A stretch of DNA of 64,000 nt from Mactra quadrangularis (Eukaryota > Mollusca > Bivalvia > Venerida > Mactridae): assembly GCA_025267735.1 (NCBI GenBank), contig CM046301.1:13204190-13268189 (forward strand). The letters are read 5' to 3'. Position 1 is the stretch's first letter, and every line of letters begins with the position of its first letter. The notes under the pieces are model-generated. The model worked only from the letters and a program-made list of their open reading frames with translations. It made no database searches and was not told the DNA's origin. Below, piece by piece: positions 1 through 14,000 of this stretch. The position numbers and the translations under genes are program-made.

Positions 1-1406
1 AGGAATTAATGATCACTTATTGTCTAAATTTGACTTCAAAAATCTCTGAAATTGAAATGTCACATATTTTCGCGACCTAAAATGGTGATTTATACCACAC
101 TTGTAATATCTTAATGGGTTCAATGGTTGTTTTCATATGGTTTATTTAAGGTTTGTTAATTTACTCACCCAATACCCAGTATATGGATGTGTAATTAAAG
201 ATTTTCTCACAAATATGACTGTCGGGTTTAAGCAGAGAGTGAGAGACATAGATAACGTATCTAATTCACTGGTTAAACCAGTGGTTTAAGCCATCGCGTA
301 GAATGTCAATTATCAAAGTTTACTGTCGTATATCAAATTATCGTAGCAGGTGTATGATTCAATTCATATACTCGCTTTTTTAAGCTGGTTGAAATTGGGA
401 CATGGATGGGTTCATTTGTGACTTGGTCACAAGTCTACCAGGACATGTTAAATAAGCTAGGGGAGATCACTGTGTTAATTATTGCATTCAAAATTAATCT
501 GACAACATTTCATGTTTCTTACTTTATACAATGCCCGGTAATATTGCATGAAGGAAACATACAGGTTTTAGCATGAACTTCTCTAAGCAACATCAACGGA
601 ATAATGGTGCGTTAATTTAAATTTAATCAACTTTCGCTGAATTGTAAAAATTTAATACAGTAAAGAACACATTCGCGTAATCGTAAAGCTGGCTTTTCAA
701 GTGAGTCCTTTGGGCCCGCTCGTCAAGCTCACTATAATGTTGATGAAGTCTTTAGTCTATTGGGTTGCTGAAATTGCAGTTCTAAAGTAAATTGCCTAAT
801 TGGGAGAATAAAAACCATATGACCTGACTGGGAATCGAAATATAATCTGGTTTTCGGGTGGTAGGCGAGACACTCAACCGCGCCTCTAAAGGGTTAACCC
901 AACAGCAAGGCTGTTGGAAGTGACTATATGGTCACCTAAGATCACCACACTTCCTTGGTGTTAAATATTTAGCCAAAGATATACCATCTTGAGGTTGTTG
1001 ATCAGATTAGGCGTCCAAAAACCTTGGATTAGAGAAAATTATGTTAAGGCTAGCCCAGTGAAAAGAACTGATTTCAATTTTCATGCAGATGCAGTAGCTC
1101 AGCTGCTAGCTGATAATTTTGCCTGTTACTACTTTTCAACCTGAGCTTTTTCCCCTATATGACAGTGACCTAATTATGGGCGCTTTCTCCTTCTGAAACT
1201 TCTTTGAAATATTGTGCAGTTTTCACCAAATTTGGAGGTTTTCTTTTGCTTTCTCAATGCCCTATCAATAAAATTTGATATTATTTCCCCCATTATCTAA
1301 TATAAAATAAGGCCTGAGGCCACTTCCCTACATACTGATAAAATGCCCTGGTTCAACTTATGTCTACTGTACTGGCAATAATGTTTATCTTTTGTTATCT
1401 TTACAG
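1..1406. other. RPS29 upstream intron / flank
   Basis: Non-coding stretch leading to the splice acceptor at 1401-1406 (TTACAG). I looked for the 5' exons of RPS29 and did not find them, so they must lie left of the window. The only recognisable structure is a tRNA-like patch on the minus strand at about 815-890, with a B-box-like TTTCGATTCCC and an upstream A-box-like GCGGTTGAGTG. It is probably an old SINE head. Confidence 0.6.
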
Positions 1407-2202
1407 CCGAGTCTGCAAAAACACACATGGTTTGATCCGTAAATATGGTCTCAACATGTGCAGAAGATGCTTCAGAGAATATGCTGATGATATTGGCTTC
1501 AAGAAGGTAAGTGTTTGTTACTGTTTTTGATTGAATTGTTGGTTAATTTTGGCAAACTCCCCGTTTACTATGATTTAGTAAGAATGTTGGATTGCTTCCC
1601 TAAGTGTTCCTGTTTTAGATTGGTTAAAGTTTAAAAAACTTTAAAACAGTTGGTTGTTTATATGGCAAATTTCTCATTCAGCAAGAATGTTTGATTGTTT
1701 CACTAAGGCCAGGCTGTTAATTCTGGAAATGATCCCAATTGCTTGTCTTGGACAATTACTTGTCACCTGGCTAACTGTGAAAATTACATACTTTTTATAG
1801 ATGGTCGACTAATTAATAATTTTGCTCAAGGTAACTGGTTAACTTTTAACATAATGAATGCTCAAGAAAATTTAAGGTGATGACTTTCACAGTTTTCATC
1901 AGTATCATAATGATCAACAGTTGTAATTTAGACTTAAATGCTTGCTTAGTTATTTCACAAAAATAGAATTAAGTCATGCTTGCAAAAAAGTCAGTATGGA
2001 GAACCTTGAAGTATATTTACTGACATGTGTTTTACTTGGTCAAAGGTCATAGAAATATTAAATAGTTGATATTAGAAAAATGTCTGGCGAAGTATTTTGT
2101 TGCGTTATGACTTTAACTGTTCTTATATAAATCAAATGTTTTTATCCAAGTCTAACCTCTATGTGTAACTTTTAATATCTTTTATATTTTCAGCTTGACT
2201 AA
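1407..2202 (+). CDS. RPS29: 40S ribosomal protein S29 (uS14), 3' exons
   Basis: Structural protein of the small ribosomal subunit; a short zinc-ribbon protein that contacts 18S rRNA in the head of the 40S. Two exons are visible: 1407-1506 and 2194-2202. The first reads [14 protein letters not shown], then [19 protein letters not shown], the strongly conserved C-terminal half of eukaryotic S29. The second adds only Leu-Asp and a TAA stop, giving the invariant KLD terminus. The exon starts one base into a codon (phase 1), so at least one upstream exon, carrying the first zinc-ligand cysteines, is outside the window. Splice sites are canonical (TTACAG at 1401-1406; AAG|GTAAGT at 1507; TTTCAG before 2194). 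A poly(A) signal AATAAA lies at 2308-2313. The reading frame is intact, so this is an active gene rather than one of the intronless ribosomal pseudogenes that are common elsewhere. Confidence 0.95.
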
Positions 2203-2307
2203 ATGAGCATCTTTAGAAGACTGAGAGCAAGTTCAGTATTTTTAAGATGTGCAGCAAGAGACCTATAACTCATTATGTCTTTTATTTATGTGTTAACTCT
2301 TTGTTGC

Positions 2308-2313
2308 AATAAA
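2308..2313 (+). terminator. RPS29 poly(A) signal
   Basis: Canonical AATAAA 106 nt downstream of the RPS29 stop codon, followed by a T/G-rich stretch (GAATTTGTTGTCGG onward) that suits a cleavage/polyadenylation region. Confidence 0.8.
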
Positions 2314-2477
2314 TTCTGAATTTGTTGTCGGTAATTAATTGTTGTTTTTTAGTATTACTGTAATTAGAACCTGTAAAGATGTTGAGAATAGAGTCTACAA
2401 TAAAAATGACTTTGGAAAAACAACCTCTGTATGGTTTAATTGACTATCAGTAAAACCCACGTACAATCATAAATGTG

Positions 2478-2600
2478 ACTAGCCATCCTGCTAGCTCAGT
2501 TTGTCCCAAGCAAGTCTACTGATTAACAGGTCATAGGTTCGATTCCTTGGCGGGGCATACTTTTTAGAGTTTGGTTTTTCTGCGGTCATTCTCCCTCCTG
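2478..2600 (+). mobile_element. tRNA-derived SINE (family 3)
   Basis: Polymerase III promoter boxes are visible: A box CTAGCTCAGTTTG near 2491 and B box GGTTCGATTCC at 2537-2547, in tRNA spacing. The downstream sequence (TGCGGTCATTCTCCCTCC) recurs at about 32275, where a second copy also begins with the same tRNA-like head. The tRNA cloverleaf is degenerate, so it is a SINE head and not a tRNA gene. The 3' limit is uncertain. Confidence 0.6.
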
Positions 2601-2699
2601 CCATTAGTTCTAAATCATGTCTGGAAGTTGCCAATCACTGATGGAAGTATGTGTCTAGTAACTGGTAAATAGCTGAATTGAGAGATTGGGCCTTTCAAG

Positions 2700-3290
2700 G
2701 TACGATGAGAAGGTTGACTGACTGCCATGGCATGACCTATACACTGAGTTGTTAAGACAAAAGAAAAGTTTTGTGGAACTTCTGTCAAAAGATTTTTTAA
2801 AAATTGAGTAAGAAAGATGGTAGAAGTTAGAACACTAATACAAAGGTCACAGGTTTGTGTAATAATTAGAAGGTAAAACTGAATTGCGAATTTAGGGATG
2901 ATTCAACTTCAAACCAAACAAGCAACAAAAGCTGTGTATTGTTGGATGAATGCAATACATTTCCTAACTTTATTAACTTTTCATATATTAAGTTTTTTCC
3001 CACTGAGAATAGCATGGGTGAAAGGTTTCAGTATTCATACTGTTTTCAATGTTTTGATAATGAATTACTCTATGAAATCAGTCTTTTTCAGTATTTTAAA
3101 GTTAGATTTTCAGTTTTTTAAAAACTTGCAACTTTTACCCATGGAACTGTGCCATGGTATTAATCGAAAAATATGTTTTTAGAAGTGCCATAAAGGCCTA
3201 TTCGACGTATTGGTTTGCTAGTTTCAATGCTTCTAGTTCTGAATAGATATAGCATTTAACACATTTTACTGCGTTGAAAAGCAGATGTAT
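2700..3290. other. Intergenic, nothing recognised
   Basis: AT-rich spacer between RPS29 and a mobile element. A 94-codon open frame at 2898-3182 has no recognisable domain, splice context or biased composition and is read as chance. Confidence 0.5.
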
Positions 3291-3294
3291 TGCA

Positions 3295-3546
3295 TGGGCA
3301 ACTCCAGGATTTTTTTCTAGGGGGGGGGGTCGAACCACAACCACATTTTACACTTTTTGCAGAATAATGCAGCTTTATTAATAATAAAAACTACATAACC
3401 ATTTAATATATGTAAAGCACCGAGAAAATTGTTTCATGCTACTAAAATATGACCTACCCTCAAGAAATACATTAATGGACAGGTACATTTTGGAAATTCC
3501 AGGGGGGTCCGGACCCCCCCCCCCCCCCCCCCCCACTAGATTCGCC
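3295..3546 (+). mobile_element. G/C-run MITE, copy 1
   Basis: One of four related copies in the window (others at 18163-18430, 26463-26750, 32673-32860). Layout: GGGCAACTCCAGGATTT, a G run, then a shared core that includes GAACCACAACCACATT, TAATAATAA and AAGCACCGAGAAAAT, then GGGGGGTCCGGACC, a 21-base C run (3514-3534), and a terminal ACTAGATTCGCC. The ends are approximate inverted repeats (GGCAGATCCAGG against GGCGGATCTAGC in the better copies), which fits a non-autonomous DNA transposon. No coding capacity. Confidence 0.6.
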
Positions 3547-3683
3547 TTTGTATTGTAATGTTCGACCCCATCATATTATCTGATCTTATAATCAAAGGGG
3601 GCTAACTACGATAGGCAGTACAGAACATATTACTATTATATATAGTTATCTCCCTTTGAATGTAGCTAAATCCCAAACCCTTA

Positions 3684-4046
3684 GGCCTTGCCATTCGGAA
3701 CATCCTCGACCTTTCATGAATGAATAATCTCGGAAGGATTCGTGGGGGGTCTTCACTGGATTTGGTGATTTTACTACATACGCGAGGCGAAGCACGTAAC
3801 GGTTACACAAAATAGTTCTTGTAGTATACACACAGATCTTTGTTTAAACATATTTATTTGTTTTAAATTGAACCAAATATTGTTCATCGGTACCAATGAA
3901 ATTAGTAATTTCAAATTTACGGAATCAAAACGAAAAATCAGTCATCGCCTAAACGATCGTGTACTTGTTTACATAGTTTCAAAATGGCGCCTAAATATGT
4001 CCGAGGTTATTCGTAGCGAATGGCCGAGGATGTTCCGAATGAGGCC
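3684..4046. repeat. Inverted repeat, ~47-bp arms
   Basis: Arms at 3684-3733 and 4001-4046 are imperfect reverse complements, sharing GAGGATGTTCCGAAT and CCGAG.TTATTC. The 267-bp interior has no recognised coding sequence. The outer end GGCCTTGCCAT is also the start of the neighbouring TIR element at 4046, so this is probably a related, older fold-back element of the same transposon group. Confidence 0.5.
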
Positions 4047-4432
4047 TTGCCATACCGGAATTTTGTTAAGCGTGCGCGTAGGTTCTAGAGTCCTCAATCC
4101 AAAACAAACAAAAAAAATGTTGGTGATTTTTATGTTGTTCCGCGATTCGAAAACAGATTTTTCTCAGAAAATACTGATAGTTCCTTGTTTCTGTGTATTT
4201 GATTAATGAAAATGTACATATGTATGTTGTATATACTTTTTTATGGAATTACTTTAATCTCACATTAATTAATGTCATAAACATACATGTACTACAAAGT
4301 ACTTATTTGGGTGAACTCTAGCTAGAATGGAGATGTGTTTTCGTTTTCGGTTTGTGTGTTTTTGTGAATAGGTACCTAGGGTTGTCAAACTTGAGTTGAC
4401 GCTTAACAAAATTCCAATTTAGCATGGCCTTA
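4046..4432 (+). mobile_element. TIR element family A (short copy)
   Basis: About 385 bp, bounded by inverted ends: left GGCCTTGCCATACCGGAATT then TTGTTAAGCG, right CGCTTAACAAAATTCCAATT then TAGCATGGCC. No transposase. A second copy of the same family lies at 33600-34725 in the opposite orientation, split by an insertion. It is non-autonomous; the superfamily is not clear from the ends alone. Confidence 0.6.
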
Positions 4433-4883
4433 TCAACTTGTGAGGCAAATATTAAATACATGGGTACAAGTTTTCAGTATAAATTTTGACAACGGTATTT
4501 TCAGAATAAATTTACTTCATGCAATGCATATGAAATCTGTCTATTTCGGTATTTTGAAAGTAGGGTTTCGGTATTTTTAAAGCTTTCAACTTTCACCCAT
4601 GCTAATAACTGATCAGGATTTCGAATTTGGAAGCCCCAAGTACAACAGGTCGTGCTCTTCCATGAACTTTTCCTATTGATTATCTCATACTGATAGAGAG
4701 GTCTCCTGCTCTGTTTGGACGAGCAAACAAGTTCTGGTAAAAAATGCTCGAGAAAATCAGTAAGGTGAGCAACCGTCGTACATAATTTAGTAAAAAGTGT
4801 TGATAAATTTCGTATTTTTTCCATTAAATAACGTATCAAGTTATACATGGAGAAGAACACAATGTTAAACTGACTTTATCTTC

Positions 4884-4889
4884 TTTATT
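4884..4889 (-). terminator. LRRC74-like gene poly(A) signal
   Basis: TTTATT on the plus strand (AATAAA on the coding strand), about 150 nt downstream of the stop codon at 5041-5043. It is the first canonical signal after the stop. Confidence 0.6.
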
Positions 4890-5040
4890 AATTTATAAAA
4901 CAAATGCATATACGGTACTAAGGTACCAGAACGGAGTATTCAAGTCCCAAGAAACTTTCCAACTGAATAAAATATTAAGACAATTGAACCATGTCAGCAA
5001 AACATTTGGAAACTTGTCATAAATAACAGCACACACTAGT

Positions 5041-8000
5041 TCAACTAAACACAGAACGTCTCTTTGATTGTTGTGCTGCCTTTCTCTCAGCTGCCTCTCT
5101 CTCAGCTCTAATAGATCGACGAAGATGTGACCTCAGTGGTTGTTCTTCTAAAGGATCGTGTCCACAATTGACTGTATCGTAAACTTTAGCTAATTCACTG
5201 AAAAAGAAAGATGCGTCATCGTGGTATAACGGCGTTTGTGTATTGCTAAAGCTGTTCGTAAATATGAAGTGATTTATTACATGTACATTGTCAATAATGT
5301 GATCAAAATAACATAGATTCACAAACGAAAAATATAATTTTCGTCGAGCGTTGTGGTAAGAATGAATGACAAACGTATCGAGAGATAAGTGAATTCGTTT
5401 CATTCTTTCATAATATCTTTATACCCAGAGGCTGTCAAGATTCTTGATACTAGTTGGATCGAGAATCTTGATAACCTCTGGGCATGAGAATGTACATAAA
5501 CAGAAGCGCGTCATTGGCTCGACAATAACGACCATTTTAGAATACATGTAATACAAAAATCAAACTCAGGCCTTACCTTACAAAGAACTTTCTTCGTCTT
5601 CCATAACGAATGTTTGATTTAAGTTTGTGTAACTTGTCTGTATTTGTTATCTTCCCACAATACTGAAACAAACACAACTTATTTATAAAGAAGTGGAAAT
5701 TCGTTAGAAAATGAAATTATATACGTTATTTAAATGTGTTATGAGTATTATGAGAGGCATTAACCAGTTGAATTGGTTGAGTAGTACTTTTTAAATTGCA
5801 TTTTTAGAAAAAATAAAAATCTATATAACAAGTATAGATTGTTTTGAAACAATAATTGCATGATATAAAGATGTTTTCTTTCAGGAAGAATCTAATTGGT
5901 ATCTGTTTATAAATGCTAAAACAGTGACACTGTATATACATGTGCTTATATATGATCAATGTCTGTACCTTGGTGCAACATTTTATACCTAAAGCTTGTC
6001 GAATAAAGGTTAGCATTGTGTACAGATTAGAAGGACATCAGTTTAGTCTTAATTTAGATTATTAATTATTATAAACACACTAATTTGAGGTACTATGTTA
6101 AGTGTGGTTTGAAGTCTGCTTCCATATGTATACATGTTAAAAATTCAGCCGACTTATAAAACAATAATTATTTTGTACGATAGCCCCTGATCAATGAAAT
6201 CATTTTTAAGCAAGTAATCTCTTACAGTACCCATTCACACCTAGTTGGAGTAGAACAATAGCAGGTAAATTTCTTGCTTAAGGAAATAAGCAGTGACACT
6301 TGTAGGGTTAAAACCTAGGAACCTCTCGATCCCTAAGCAAGCGTCTTAAAACTAGGCCACTGCTCTACTACATGTATATTACCTCTAAAGCTACAATAGC
6401 TTCTTTTATAGTAATCATGCAAGGATCATCTTCCTCATCGTCTTCATAATCAGGAAATAAATCTTCAACTTCGATCTCTTCACCTAAAATAAATAGCTTC
6501 TTAGACTGAGTACGTTCAAGTTTGGTTGGTTTATTTATTTTTATTAAGGGTAAATTTTCGATTAGGTTGCATCTTTCATTAACATTATTTTTTATTCTTT
6601 TTTCATTTTCGTGGCCACGTAAAAAATTAAATATATCTCCATGTCACCTCTATGCCACCGTAATTACGGTCAATAGATTTGATGATTTTACTGACCATGT
6701 TAACACCTTGCTATTTTAAAATGCCAATTTAACACAGGCTTAGCGAGAAACGCGTTGTCATGAAAAAACATTATTGTAAACAGCAGGGAAATATCATCAT
6801 GTACTTTTGAGTTTTGATATATAGTTTTCGCCGTAATTTTAAGAAGCGAAGTGCCGACATAGCGTTTACGGTAGTCAATTTGACTGCTCTCTGCTGTAAC
6901 TCACACGACTGGTATGTCAAGCAATCAAGTAGAAGTCCTATTTACAAAATACAACCATTGACATAAACTTACCTTCCATGAATTCACAGAGTATTTTCAG
7001 ATTTCTAGTTAATATATCCAATGATACATTACGTCTAGAAGGTTGTTCACTGTAACATATTGTGATACCATGAGAAGCCCCTAATGCTTTACTTAGACCC
7101 TTAAAATCTTCAGCTACAAATATACCCTGTAAAATAAGGTTAAAAATATAGGTTACAGGTAAGAGACCGTAAAATTGGACAACCACAAGTAGGCACAATG
7201 CATTTGAATTTAATTGAACATTTTATCGAAAAATTACAATAAAATTTTATTTCATTTATAAATATCATCTAAAATTAATCAATGTGCTTCTAAATTCATG
7301 CGATATGCTTTGGGAGAAGCTGAGTATTGTAGAATAATTGTTTGTGTATAAAAATTTTGCTCCCCGGTCTCCCGCGTGACAGGCGGGGATACTTACCACT
7401 ATACTATCGAGGACCACGTTCTGTCAATCAGGATAACATAATTTATTTTTCAAAAATCTTACGTTCATTTTACAATACATCATAGAAGTATTTACGACTA
7501 GATTTGGTCGTAAGACGCTTAATAATACGGACCAAAGGGCAATAATATGACAATATTTCAAGTGTCGAAATTTTCTTGAGAGGTTAGAAAACAAAAAACA
7601 CTTTTTGCAATATATATACCCCTATACATCATTCTAGAACCAGAAGTTATCAAGATTCTCGATCAAGAATCTTAATAACCTCTGGGTAAGAGGATCCCAA
7701 TGAAATGCAAACATGTTTCTAACTTTATATGGGGCGGGACCAGAAATAGCTGGAGTGGACTGATTACCAAAGAGGGCGAGAACTAGAGACCAAGTTCAAA
7801 ATGATACGCAATGAATTTATTAATAAGTGCTTTATTAAATCTTGTATGTATACAAGTCTGTACTAACCTCTAAATTTACTTCTTTAATCTTACATGGTCT
7901 GGCCATCAATGACACTAGAAGATCTGTCACTGGTTTAGCAGTAAATAAATTGTTAGCAAGCTTAAAATACAAAAACAAATGATACACAATTAATCCTGAT

Positions 8001-11000
8001 ATTGGTAAATTTTATTTATCTGCGAGTGGTTCATACATTAACCCCGCTGATTTAAATTTTTGTTTTTTGCTCAATAATCGCCGTGCATAAGTACAGATAT
8101 CTAATTTTATCGACAGTGAGTACAGAAGAACAGCAGTGGGTATTTAAATCAGTGGTTAATATAAGTCTATCAAGAAGATAAAAAGGTGACCATATAATAC
8201 AAAGAGATTTTATGATACACTATGGTATACTTCAAATAAATTTGCTGGATTTTGATTGGCTGATCGGGTCTGCGAAAAATCCATATACACTAAAAGTAAA
8301 TACTTTTTGCATTATTTTAAAGATAAGCATATAGTTTAAGTCTGTACTAATTCATATTCCTTCGATTGTCAAAGTGTCCTTACAACTTCAATTAATCAAT
8401 TTCGAGGCCGTTTCTTGCTTAGTTCTTAAAATAATGCAAGCCAAATGGTTTCCAAATAAACTTCTTTGCGTATTTGACAGACAAACTTTTCAATGAAACC
8501 CCAAATTTCCTAACCATAAACTTACATTTATTTTCTGTAGATTAGTGATTTCCTCCAAAGAATTATTGAAGTTTTTGATCACAGGGTCTGGTATTCTGTT
8601 AGAAGACAAATCAATCTCTGTTAATAAATTATTTTCACGTAAAACAGACATCATTCCTAGTCCACCTTCTTTGGCAAAACCATTCATTGAAGCAAGAAAT
8701 ACTTCTAATTCTGTATTTTTCTGTAAAAAGATAAATATTACTTTTAAAGGACTATGTTAATTTAGATCATGGTGTTTCAATGTTACTGATTCATACGCAT
8801 CAGACGACGTCATCGGTCAAATGCCATCTAGGGTATTCAAAAGCAGAAACAATTTTGTTGAACTAGTACTTGGGTTACACCCATCGTCGGTTATCCCAGG
8901 AGAAATAACTCCGCTATGCTGCGATATGTACCGTGGGCCATTTGGTTAGGAAAATCTCGTAATCAAGAATAATTAATGAGACAATTTCATTGGTTCCGCA
9001 AGGAAACCACTGCGGAAAACTAACCAATATTTTTTTTCGTTTTATATCTAAGGTATGGTTTACCATTCAAAATGGCGACTTCCATGAGTGATTTTTTAAG
9101 CGTGTGAAGAAAATCCCAGTATTACGTCATTAATTGTTATTGAAGAGTATTTAATTGTAACATGCGATTTCATTGGAGGTAGATTGGTCTCCCCTGCCTC
9201 ATGCATATTTATGAAAACGAGGTTTCGCCAGTCAAATTGCCCACGGTACGTATGGAGTGTACATAACGGAAGAAAGTAGACCTACAGTGGTTGCCGCTGA
9301 TGGGCCACACCTAATCCCTTTTACCGTATTTTCTCTCCTCGGCATTGGGATAAAAATAGAGAACAATCAATTAAAATCATGAACAAAAACAACGTGTGAT
9401 AATTATGGTGCATTATAGACTTTGGTGAATAATATTTCAATATTTCCACAAATACAGATTTCAGAACAACATGAAATTGTAAATCGAAGATTCAAGTGAT
9501 TAATAGATGTACAATGTACCTTTAAAGCAGAACATAAACACAATGCACCAGCTGTCTGTATATTGTTCCAACTTACATCTAAAACTTTTAAAGAAATGTT
9601 GTTTGCTGAAATAAAAGAGAACACCACATGGGTACTCATTATCTAGGGATGTAACAGTAAACCGATAAACCGATTAATATTGCATTACGAATTCGGACGA
9701 TTTTTAATCGGTTCGTTTCAGTTTCACTGAACCATTTTTTGTAGTTATTTGCCGTACTGGTTGTTTTTATCAGAATAATTTATCAGAATTCAAGCAAACC
9801 CTATACATGGAAGTATAGGCAAACATGTGCGCTCAGTTTCTAAATAGTTTTAGAAAAAATTAAAACCCGATTGTCTTTAACAATATGATCACACTAAACA
9901 GCCGTTTCGCGTTAAGTTAAGCAATTATTGAGAAAATATGTCACATGAAATTTATGTTGCAGCACTCAAAAAGTTTGTTTAAAAATGTAAACTTCAACCT
10001 TTCACGGACTTAAAATCAGAAGTTTTTTTAATAACAAGCTCGTTAATAAGTAAATATTTGTGATGAGTTACCTGGTAATTCTTATCCGTGAATTACGTTA
10101 CTGTGGTGAATCAATTATTAACAATGTCTAAAATTAAAATACAAACCATGTGTGACACCGATGATGAGTTTTTTTCAATTCATTGATCATTTCTACCTAT
10201 CAAACAACCAACACATAACAAGAACAAATATGTATATCAAACATAATAAGGACGAAACAAATAGATTATAGACTATTTTACTGGCTTTTTTCTTTTAGAA
10301 AAAGTCCTTTCCCTGTCCAAAAGTATAGATAATGATAAGCATGACATACTTTAACATTGAAATATTGATACAAAATGTCATACCCTTTCCTAAAAGTATT
10401 CAAACTACGGTGTCAAAATATTGAAAGGATAGTGTAGTACAATAGTGTGTATTTATATGTACTAATGGTAACGTAATTCACATAAATTTTATTTTATATG
10501 GCGTGAATCTATAAAAGTTAATACTGTTAACTAGAGATATAAAATGGAAAAATCTCTTTAGTGTATAGTTCATTTGTGCTAATTTTTAGATTTTAAGCAG
10601 TAGATTGGATGACTTCGGACTTTTATATAATTGAAACCTTTGTACGACATACGCAGTTTTATAAAATTTCAAAATGTCTTTTAAAATACATTGCAAAATG
10701 ATTAATACGCAATCTGTGATAACAAATAAATGTCTACAACACTGAATACGTAGTAAATACTTGATAAAGCTGTAAAAGGACATATCATGGAGAACCATAA
10801 TGTCGCTAATTTAAGAAAAGAACGGTAACGTAATTCACAATATATTTGTACAAAACTTCTTTCATGTTTGAAAATGTTCTATATTGCTGACACTCTAACT
10901 TAATTTAACAATAGAGAAATCCTTGTTCTGCCAATGATGAAAACTAACTTATTGGTCATTATGTATAATTTATTATTAGTTAACGAGTTTGCAAACACAA

Positions 11001-14000
11001 TTTTTTAAACTGTTAACAATGATTTAAATGGAGGGGCATATTTTCTGTTATATGAAATATTTTTATATTTTACATACGAGGCATAATTGGAAGCCTGCAG
11101 TTTATACATGATTTATTTCTGTTTCATGGGACTAAACGTAAAAGAACATCACTCAATACTCCTTGTCAAGATTGTTTTGAAGCTGTAAAAATATATTAGA
11201 TGCATGAAAAATAAGTTTACATGTAACATGTTTCAACACTTCTAGTATATTGAACTTGAAGCATTCCGACGTCAGCGTTGAGTAACGATGATGTAACTTC
11301 TTATTGTAAAGACAAGTGCATGGTTTTCTCACTCCACATAATCACCAATTTAGATAAAACATATTTTATTGCCTACATGTAATTATTATTGTAATTATTA
11401 CCAACGTTCTTATACATAGAATATACATAACAGTATCTTAGCCCACAGTATGTCTGCCCACAAGTTTGCACCGCTGGTTGTCTCTTGCGTCAAGTGTTGA
11501 TAAATTTGAACTGTAGCACGGACAATTTAACATCTAGATTCTCTATCTTCTTGTCTGCCTTCTTCACAGAACTTGTAGTTTTCCAGCTACCCGTTCTCCC
11601 TGTGAACTTCATGTTTACTACCATGTCAGAATATCTCCTTCTCTACATAAAAGGAATTGGGCACTGCTACCATTTTAATTAAATCGCATAATCCATCTGC
11701 CTTATAATCAATTATCGCTACATTTAGATTAGTGTTACAACGATCTGCAACTTTGCCTTTTATCGTCATGCTCCTCCTTTGGTTTTTGCTTTTATATATT
11801 GTATGGGTCCATAATCGTATACATTTTTGTCTTATTCTAAATATATTTGGACCTATATTGGTTGTTAGTTTTTAAAATGTTTTAAAGTTTTAATTCAATT
11901 AATTTTCTCTTTTCAAGTAGCTTTAGCCATATTTTGGCTTTCTTCAATCTCTCTATGCCCTTTGCATCTAAACATTGCTTTTACCCACTGGCCAAACAAA
12001 ATTAGAGGGATTGTGAATTACGTTACCGCTCTGTGAATTACGTTACCATTTAAAATATGTGTCTAGCATGGACATATGAACAATACAAAATAATTGTTAC
12101 TGTGTAACTAAAATAATGCCCCAGAAAAAACAACTGATACAAAACTGATTTATCTATTATGCACTTGTATTATGAAACTATTTAAGAAACATACATGACT
12201 CACATTCATCATAAAATATTCGTAAAAGTCTCTTACTTATGCAATTTCCTTCTTCAAAAACTTTCAAAATATTGACACCTTAACGTTCTTAGGTGTTGCT
12301 GTAAATTTAACCTGTTATAATTGACCCTGGGTCCTAATTTCGGCGACTAACTGATATTTGCGGTAACGTAATTCACAATAACGTAATTCACGAATCGATT
12401 GTTTATTGGGCTGTTTATTTAATTGCATCAAGGCAATGTTAATTCATTTGGTTATAACTTAAGTTTATAAGAGGGTAGTTTAGATGGAATTTAGTAAGTG
12501 GATATAGGTAATGTTAGTGTGTATGAAAACAGCTAGTAACGTAATTCATTAAACCCAATTGAATCCATTGATTCTGGCTTCGATTATCAAAAGTGTTTTG
12601 CAACCAATTGCTCTGTATGGATCTGAGCTATGGAATCATTTGACAGCCCAGGACACCTTACAACTTGAACGTTTCCATCGTCTCTGTGCAAAACATGTAC
12701 AACATCTACCTGCACGAACAAGAACTGACTCTGTGTTGTCTCTTATAGGCTGGCTACCACTTATGGCTGAAGTTAACAAACGCAAGCTATCATTCTTCCA
12801 CAAACTATGTATTATGCCTTCAAATCTAATTGCGCGGAAAATATTTGACTATAGACTTCATCTTTTTATTGAACGTGGTTATACTGGTCAAACAGGATTT
12901 ATTCCAGATATCTACTCTATCTTAAATAAATATGGACTAAATACATACTGGAACGTCTACTTAGACACTGCTGGATTACCTACTAAACATGTATGGAAGC
13001 GTATTATTAATAAAGCTGTAAGACAATATCATAGTTCTACATGGTTAACAAATACCTCTAGTGATGCTGACTTTACTCGTCTAAAAAATATCCAGCTAGA
13101 TATCACCCCATCTATTATATGGTCAAGTGCCATAAGTAAGACAGACATTATACATGCCATAAAAACAGTGAAATTCTTGACATTCGCCTACAATCGTAGA
13201 GATATTCAAAATTGTACACTGTGTCATTTACCAATCACAGATATGCAAAGACATTTAGTCGCAGAGTGCTCTCAAGTTCAAATTATGAGACTGCAATTCT
13301 TAAGTTATGTACATAGACATTTTTCAATTAATCTTTGTCAGCTATTGAGTTATTTATCCGGTGAAAATTTCATAGAGACTTTATTTAACATCAATATTGT
13401 ATATCATTTTATACGTGATAACAATCTACAATATTTATATATAAGACAATTGTGCAAATTTATTTACACAGTGTTAAAACATCACAAATTATGAACGGTC
13501 TACTTGCAGATTAAATTACAAATGTGACACTCTGTCTAAACATTACTTCATTTACAAACATGTAGTTTATTTGTTCATTTCCTGTTTACATTTCGTTATC
13601 TGTTTATTTGTTTAAACATGTACATTGTTTCTTTTGTATGTTTATAATAATGTATATCACCTTAATGGTGGAAATAAAGAGTATATATATATAGGTTTTA
13701 TTGAGTGAATACCGTTCTGAGGAGATGTGTGGATTATACAATTAATTAACAACCAATCTCATTTGTCAATTGTGTGCTACATACATTGAGTAGTTCCCAG
13801 AAGATAAATACATATATATAATGCAATGAACATCATGCCAGCAAGCCTGTGGAAAATGGTAACGTAATTCACGTGAATTTGTGGGACAGCAAAGTCAATG
13901 CGTAAATATTTTTATGATGTAAGTTGTGGAAGTTCAAACTATTGCAGTTGTTTGGCCTATGTGTATGCTTTATGATGAAAGTCAGAATTCTCATTCCTTG

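Noticed and set aside
2898..3182. 94-codon plus-strand frame downstream of RPS29
   Set aside because: Phe/Leu-rich as expected for AT-rich DNA, no domain, no exon context.
12559..13494. Considered as a host gene in the LRR intron
   Set aside because: The sequence is the C-terminal part of LINE pol without an ATG or RT core and ends in a retroelement-style 3'UTR.
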